Origin: Poronia punctata
Taxonomy: Eukaryota; Ascomycota; Sordariomycetes; Xylariales; Xylariaceae
Length of the DNA stretch: 40,558 nucleotides
Direction of reading: 5' to 3'
NCBI GenBank assembly: GCA_022579005.1
Contig: MU401744.1
Span: 1 to 40,558 of the forward strand
Positions 35,850 through 40,558 of the stretch are shown piece after piece. Below the pieces are notes generated by a model. The model saw only the letters and a list, made by a program, of their open reading frames with translations. It ran no database searches and was not told the DNA's origin. Each line of letters opens with the position of its first letter. The first letter of the stretch is position 1. The translations under genes were made by a program, and so were the position numbers.

Positions 35850-37253
35850 AGCGACGGCGGTTGCTGATATCTGGTTTCACCCACCACTTCACGGATTTTT
35901 CAGCCACAACTCCCGGGCATGCTAGGACCGCAGTGGCACTTCCCTGTATAGTAGGCCTAACAAGCAACAAGCATCATTTGGCGTTGGGGGGTAGGGGGAA
36001 CAAATATGGCCCTGGTTGGACAGCGAATCACGAAAAAAGAAGATGAAGAGTTATTTGGCGTTTCGGCGTTGTAGGGTTTTAGTTTTTGGGTCGTATAGGG
36101 TCACCTTGTGCATAGGTCTTGCGAACAAAGGGGGGGAAGGGGGTGGTGGGGGTTCTGGCTTCTCCGTATTCTGTTATGCACTTGCGTCGCCGTCGTTGCT
36201 GGGACAAGGGTTTTGGTTTCTACATAGGATGATATCGTTCTTGTACCAAGATACCACTCGGCCCTGGTGCACCTAAGACTCGAACCCTCGTGGGCGCATC
36301 AGCTCTTGCCACATGAATTTGACGATGCATTAAGATTTGACTTATCTTACTATACTCTATTTTCTCCCCGGTGATCATGTTGATCATGTTGTGTTGTGTT
36401 CCGATATTAGTCTGCGCACATGCCCAGTCCTGTGATGCCTCTGTAGGTAAATTGAGTCACTACCTCTTATACCTTGTGGCTGGCAATAGCAATAACCACT
36501 GAACCTTAGTATACTGATGCTAGGTTCTCAAAATGAATGTGTTCTCCAGCCAAGTTTGACCGAACAGCGCACCTTCAAAGCCAGCCCTCCTTTTTAACAT
36601 CAACAAAAAGCTACTCGTAGATACGTCAAGCCTATGCGTATCTTTTCAAATATCTTATCAGCAGCATTATAGCACAACATGGGTAATGTGAGCACGTCTA
36701 TAAATCTACCATGTCTTAATCCGACGCTGACGCCGTTACAAGCCGGGGGTAATTACGTTTGATAAGGAGTATCGGAAAAAGGCGCGATTGGGAGGGGATT
36801 CATTACTTTACGTCCTAAACGCTCACAATAGACAAGTACCTTCATCGTAAATAAAATTGTAAAGGAAGAGCAGGCCGTAGTTGCTTAACACTGTCTTTTT
36901 GGTGCAAAATTCACTTTGATTGTTTTGGTTGTTTAGAGCACCCTAATAATCCCTAGTACATTGTGATTTTACACATTTGACTTCAGCTTAACTCAGCCAG
37001 GTCTTTGACTTAAAACCCAGAGAAGAAGAACCACTCTCTTCCAGTTTCCCTCGAAGCCAACGCTCGACCCAGATAGTCAGAGGAACCTGGTGCTTTTCCT
37101 TCGCTGTCAAGTAGAGAAGAAACCCCACCTACTTGCTATCAACTGTACCGCTGCCACGGGGGCGGAAGAAATCGATCCACAGCAAGTCATAAGCCAAACC
37201 AAGTTTCAGGAGAGAAGGGGAAATAAAACAGGGTAGATGTTAAAGTCCGAGTT
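35850..37253. other. Convergent intergenic region MPE1/FTA4
   Basis: 1.4 kb without a recognised gene. It includes a G-rich run with quadruplex potential at 36130-36153 and a 9-bp direct repeat tgatcatgt at 36372-36389. Sequence at 36270-36290 looks like part of a tRNA T-arm on the minus strand, but no cloverleaf can be folded. Confidence 0.5.
36130..36153 (+). other. Possible G-quadruplex motif
   Basis: Seven G, AA, five G, TGGT, five G: four runs of at least three G with short loops, if the first run is split. It lies 280 bp after the MPE1 stop, possibly in the transcript's 3' end. Confidence 0.4.
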
Positions 37254-38218
37254 CTACAGCCTGTCTAGAAGATGTTGTATCTTGCCCTGCTCAATAGAAT
37301 CAATGTCCATATTACCTTCGTCTGCTTCTTCGTCTTCTTCTTCTACTGGAAAGCCATCGGCGTCATTGCTCTTCTTCTTCTTCTCCGGTAACCGTGCAAT
37401 TCGTCCCGCAACCCGCGCGAGAAGGAGACGCATGCGTTCGAGCTCACGCTCTATCTCGCCGTTGCGTGTAATCAGATTATCCTGCACAGGAGTCCTCGTT
37501 CCTACGGCCGGGTTCCCATCGAGCACACTACTGTCGTCACCACCACCACCACCACCATCACTCGACTCAAAAGGTGCGAGAAGAGCGGAAATTTTGCGCA
37601 GACGCTCGACGCGGTCGCGGGCCTCGCGCCGTCGTGCACAGAGAGAGGTTAGTTCGGTGGCCAGCTCGGCGTAGCGGCGCGCTTCGGGGGGATGGGATTC
37701 CGCCTCGCGGGGGTTTTGTAGGTCCCAGGTGGATGGCAGTGAGCCGATGGCTTCGTCGGTTGCTAGGTGGATTCTTGTAAGCTAGATGATCTCCCAAGTC
37801 CCATCCTTCGGATTAGATCAAAACAAGAGATAATAAATAAATAAAACATACTAAAATCGGTGCCGACTCGCAACTGCTGCTTCTCTCCCGCTACCTCGGC
37901 CCCATCTCCGTCATAACCTTCGTGGTCCTTCCCCCGCAGTGCGCGCTCGGCGTCGGCGTGGAAAAGCCCTTCTATCTGCTCCGCGACGTGCCGCGACGCT
38001 TGCGGCGCATAGACGCGACGCGCATGTTGGGTAAGGATGTGGTTCAGACGGTACAACACGTCGTCTATCCTGCGGTCCGACAATCCGTCCTCGGCTGCTT
38101 CGTTCGCCGCGCGCCAGGCCGCTGACGGTTCGAGTGGCTGTGAGAGGTGTAATGTCTGCGTGTTGATAAAGGTGGACTTGTGCGCGATGATCGTGGGTGG
38201 CGCCATGTTTTTTTTCAT
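37254..38218 (-). CDS. FTA4: FTA4-like kinetochore protein (Sim4 complex)
   Basis: Inner-kinetochore subunit, named from the fission yeast Sim4/Mis6 (CCAN) complex; helps anchor the kinetochore at the centromere. Exons 38218-37852 and 37762-37254 on the minus strand give 291 aa. The intron has donor GTATGT and acceptor CCTAG and joins LRVGTDF through a split Thr to TDEAIGSLPSTWDLQN in phase. Features in order: TIIAHKSTFINTQTLHLSQP, then RIDDVLYRLNHILTQHARRV and APQASRHVAEQIEGLF, then a coiled coil (RRYAELATELTSLCARRREA), a Gly/Asp linker and DNLITRNGEIERELERMRLL. The C-terminus is acidic (EEEDEEADEGNMDID). I recognise the family by the N-terminal block and the LITRNGEIE block. The second ATG, at 38206, has the better context (AACATGG) and would remove four residues. 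Codon usage and GC content match the neighbours. Confidence 0.75.
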
Positions 38219-38560
38219 TTACTTGGCCGAGGGTTTTGGGGTTGATTATTTTATCCAACTTGTAAGTCACTTCTCGGATGATATTTCAACGACGAGCTGG
38301 GAGGATTCATTATTTCATTTTCGTCTGCCCGGTCCATCTCTCCTCCCAATGTCACGTAGTGCGTGAGTTTATCAATGTTTATCAAGTGGTTGTACTTACC
38401 TCAGTACAGACTCGAATTTTTTAGACGTGTCCGTGATCGCGTGATAGCCTAGGTTACCTACGACTAGGTACTTGCGCAAATAGATATATGTATGTAACCT
38501 AGGTATTACGTACATGTGTGCTTCTGGTCCTACGGTGCCAACGTGGTTTAATGTACTAAT
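38219..38560. other. FTA4 upstream region up to block 3
   Basis: Contains several TACCTA/TAGGTA motifs (38450-38505), then shifts abruptly to AT-rich sequence near 38560. No gene seen. Confidence 0.5.
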
Positions 38561-40558
38561 TAAAGTACGTAAACTTGTATTAACTAGTATAAAAAACCTG
38601 TTAATATATTGTATATAAAGTAAAACAAAAAAAAAGTATTTAAAGGTTTAAAATATATAAAATATAAGTAAATACTATACTTAGTACTTATTTTTAATTA
38701 TTTTATATTGTTTTTTATATATTAGTACTTTTATTTTATATAGTTTACTTATTTTTATAATTAGTAAATTTATATTACTTTTTTTGCTAGCGTAATTATT
38801 TTTAATTACGCTTTTATATTTTTTGCTATTATTATAAACTTTATTGCTGCTTTAATTACTTTAGTTAATTTTAGCTAGCGTTAATAGTTTTTTTTTATTT
38901 TACTATAATATTATTTTGCTTATATATTATAAGCTTTTTATAAAATAGCTATTTTTTAAGTATGCTAAAAATAAGTTAGTATTATTATATTTATTTATTA
39001 ATATTATATTTTTTAAGCTTTAAAGTTAGTATATATTGCTTAAATAATAACTAATAATTATTTAAAAGCTATTATAAAAAAGTTTAGCTTTATATATTTA
39101 TTATTATACTTATAATATTTAATTTTTAGTACTATAAGTATAAATTAAATTTTTTTTTTTTATAAGTAAGCTTAAATTTAGTTTTAAAACGCTATTATAT
39201 TGTTATATTACTAGCGTACTATTAGTACTTTATAATAAAGCGCTAGCTTTTTTTATACTTTTTACTTTTTTTTTTAATTAGTTTATAAGTATATTTAGTA
39301 TATTTTATAGCGTTTATATTTTAAAGCAGCTTAGTACTAAATAAAAAAAAATAATTACTATAGCTACTAAGCTTAAGTACTTAATTATATATTTATACTA
39401 TAAAAGTAAGTAAAGTAAATAAGTTATAATACTAGTTTATTATAGCTTTATAAAATATAATTTTTTTAAAGTTTTTATTAACTTTTTTAACTTTATTATT
39501 ACTTTATAAATATAATAATATTATAAGCTTAAAAATAAACTTATTAAATTTATACTATTTTATTAATTTTATATTTATAAAGCTAGCGCTATTATTATAA
39601 ATTTATTTTTTTAAAAATTTAAAAGTATAGCTTATTTTTATTACTAAAAGCTTAGTATTAATAAATTTTATACTTAGTATAATTTTTGTTTTTATTTATA
39701 ATATAGTATATTTAATATAAATAAGTATATTTTAATTACTTATATATATATAGTTTATTACTTACTTTATAAGCAGCGCTAATAAAATAATTAGCTATAA
39801 GTTAAGTAGTTAAGTTATTAGCAGTTTTATAAGTTAGTATAAAGTATATTTTATTATAATTTATTATATAATAAAAACTATTTTAAAATATTAAAAAGCT
39901 TTGCTTATTTTATAAATTAAAATACTAATACTTAAGTAGTTAAAATATTTATATAATTTATAACTTTTTTATATTAAATTTTTAAATTTAAATACTTTAA
40001 ATAGCAATATTGCTTAGCTTATAATATTTATAATCTATAAAAGCTTATTAAAAATATATTAAAAGTGCTTTACTTTATAAAAGCGTTTTTTATATATTAT
40101 AAAGTACTTATAGCTTTATTTAAAGTTAATATTTTTAAGTAAATTTAAGCTATATTAAATATACTTAAAAATAGCTTATAAATTAAGCTTATTAAGTTAT
40201 TATAGCAATATTATTTTTAGTGCTACTTTATTATTAGCTATAGCTTTTTTAAGCTTTAATAATTAGTTAGCTAATATATTTGCTTTGCTTAGCTTATATA
40301 CTATTTAAACTTTATAATATTTTATAGCATTAAAAAATTAAACTATTTATATAAGTTGCTTTGCTTTTATTTAAATAAGCGTTAGTAATTAATAGTTTAT
40401 TTAAATTATTATATTACTACTTTTAATTTAGTAATATTAGTATTATAAGCTAAGCATAATAATAAAAAGTTTACGTTTTTATATAAAGTATTAAAATTAT
40501 ATTTTTATAAGCTTTTTAAAGTAGTAAGCTATAAAGTATAGTAATAATTTTATATTAT
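38560..40558. repeat. AT-rich RIP-type repeat block 3
   Basis: The last 2 kb show the same features as block 1: near-total loss of TC, GA, CC and GG, abundant TA, and dense stops in all frames. It runs off the window edge. No motif allows the original element to be named. It starts about 340 bp upstream of the FTA4 start codon. Confidence 0.85.

Noticed and set aside
36270..36320. Possible tRNA on the minus strand (ggttcgagtc T-loop-like sequence)
   Set aside because: The T stem does not pair and no D or anticodon arm or acceptor stem can be drawn.

Overview
This window is nuclear DNA of a filamentous ascomycete (Pezizomycotina, most likely a Sordariomycete-type genome; the species cannot be told from the sequence). 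The signs are: 50-600 nt GT-AG introns with CTAAC/CTGAC-type branch points, single genes on both strands with no operons, typical fungal housekeeping proteins, and sharply bounded AT-rich blocks in which cytosines have been lost in a RIP-like pattern (repeat-induced point mutation). I rebuilt exon structures by hand from splice sites, reading phase and remembered family sequence. They are strong models but not transcript-proven.

Layout. 1-~4440: AT-rich, heavily mutated repeat block with a few less mutated islands. 5099-7096 (+): ERG4, last step of ergosterol synthesis. 7701-10193 (-): DPB2, second subunit of DNA polymerase epsilon. 10927-11741 (+): conserved fungal protein of unknown function. 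~13010-19420: second AT-rich block, holding a RIP-mutated Tad1/LINE-like non-LTR retrotransposon whose reverse transcriptase to RNase H frame can still be followed. 19683-19910: poly-G and poly-C tracts flanking a 10-N assembly gap. 20016-22881 (+): SNF1/AMPK catalytic subunit. 24618-26802 (-): eIF2 beta (SUI3), with eight exons including two of 20 nt. 27439-27821 (+): MIM2-like mitochondrial outer-membrane insertase subunit. 28885-30334 (-): secreted PI-PLC-like phosphodiesterase. 31500-32584 (+): SUR7/PalI-family membrane protein. 33896-35849 (+): MPE1, an mRNA 3'-end processing factor. 37254-38218 (-): FTA4-like kinetochore protein. ~38560-40558: third AT-rich block.

The ten genes do not form a pathway or cluster. 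They are dispersed core genes (sterol synthesis, replication, energy signalling, translation, protein import, RNA processing, chromosome segregation) between transposon graveyards. Adjacent pairs are often divergent (DPB2/unknown gene, SUI3/MIM2, PI-PLC/SUR7) or convergent (ERG4/DPB2, SNF1/SUI3, MIM2/PI-PLC, MPE1/FTA4). I see no CRISPR array, rRNA gene, convincing tRNA gene or secondary-metabolite cluster. The most unusual signals are the mutation context of the AT-rich blocks (C lost after T or C as well as in CpA), a tandem palindromic ACGCGT element upstream of DPB2, and the micro-exons in SUI3 and ERG4. I did not find a demonstrable new biological system.
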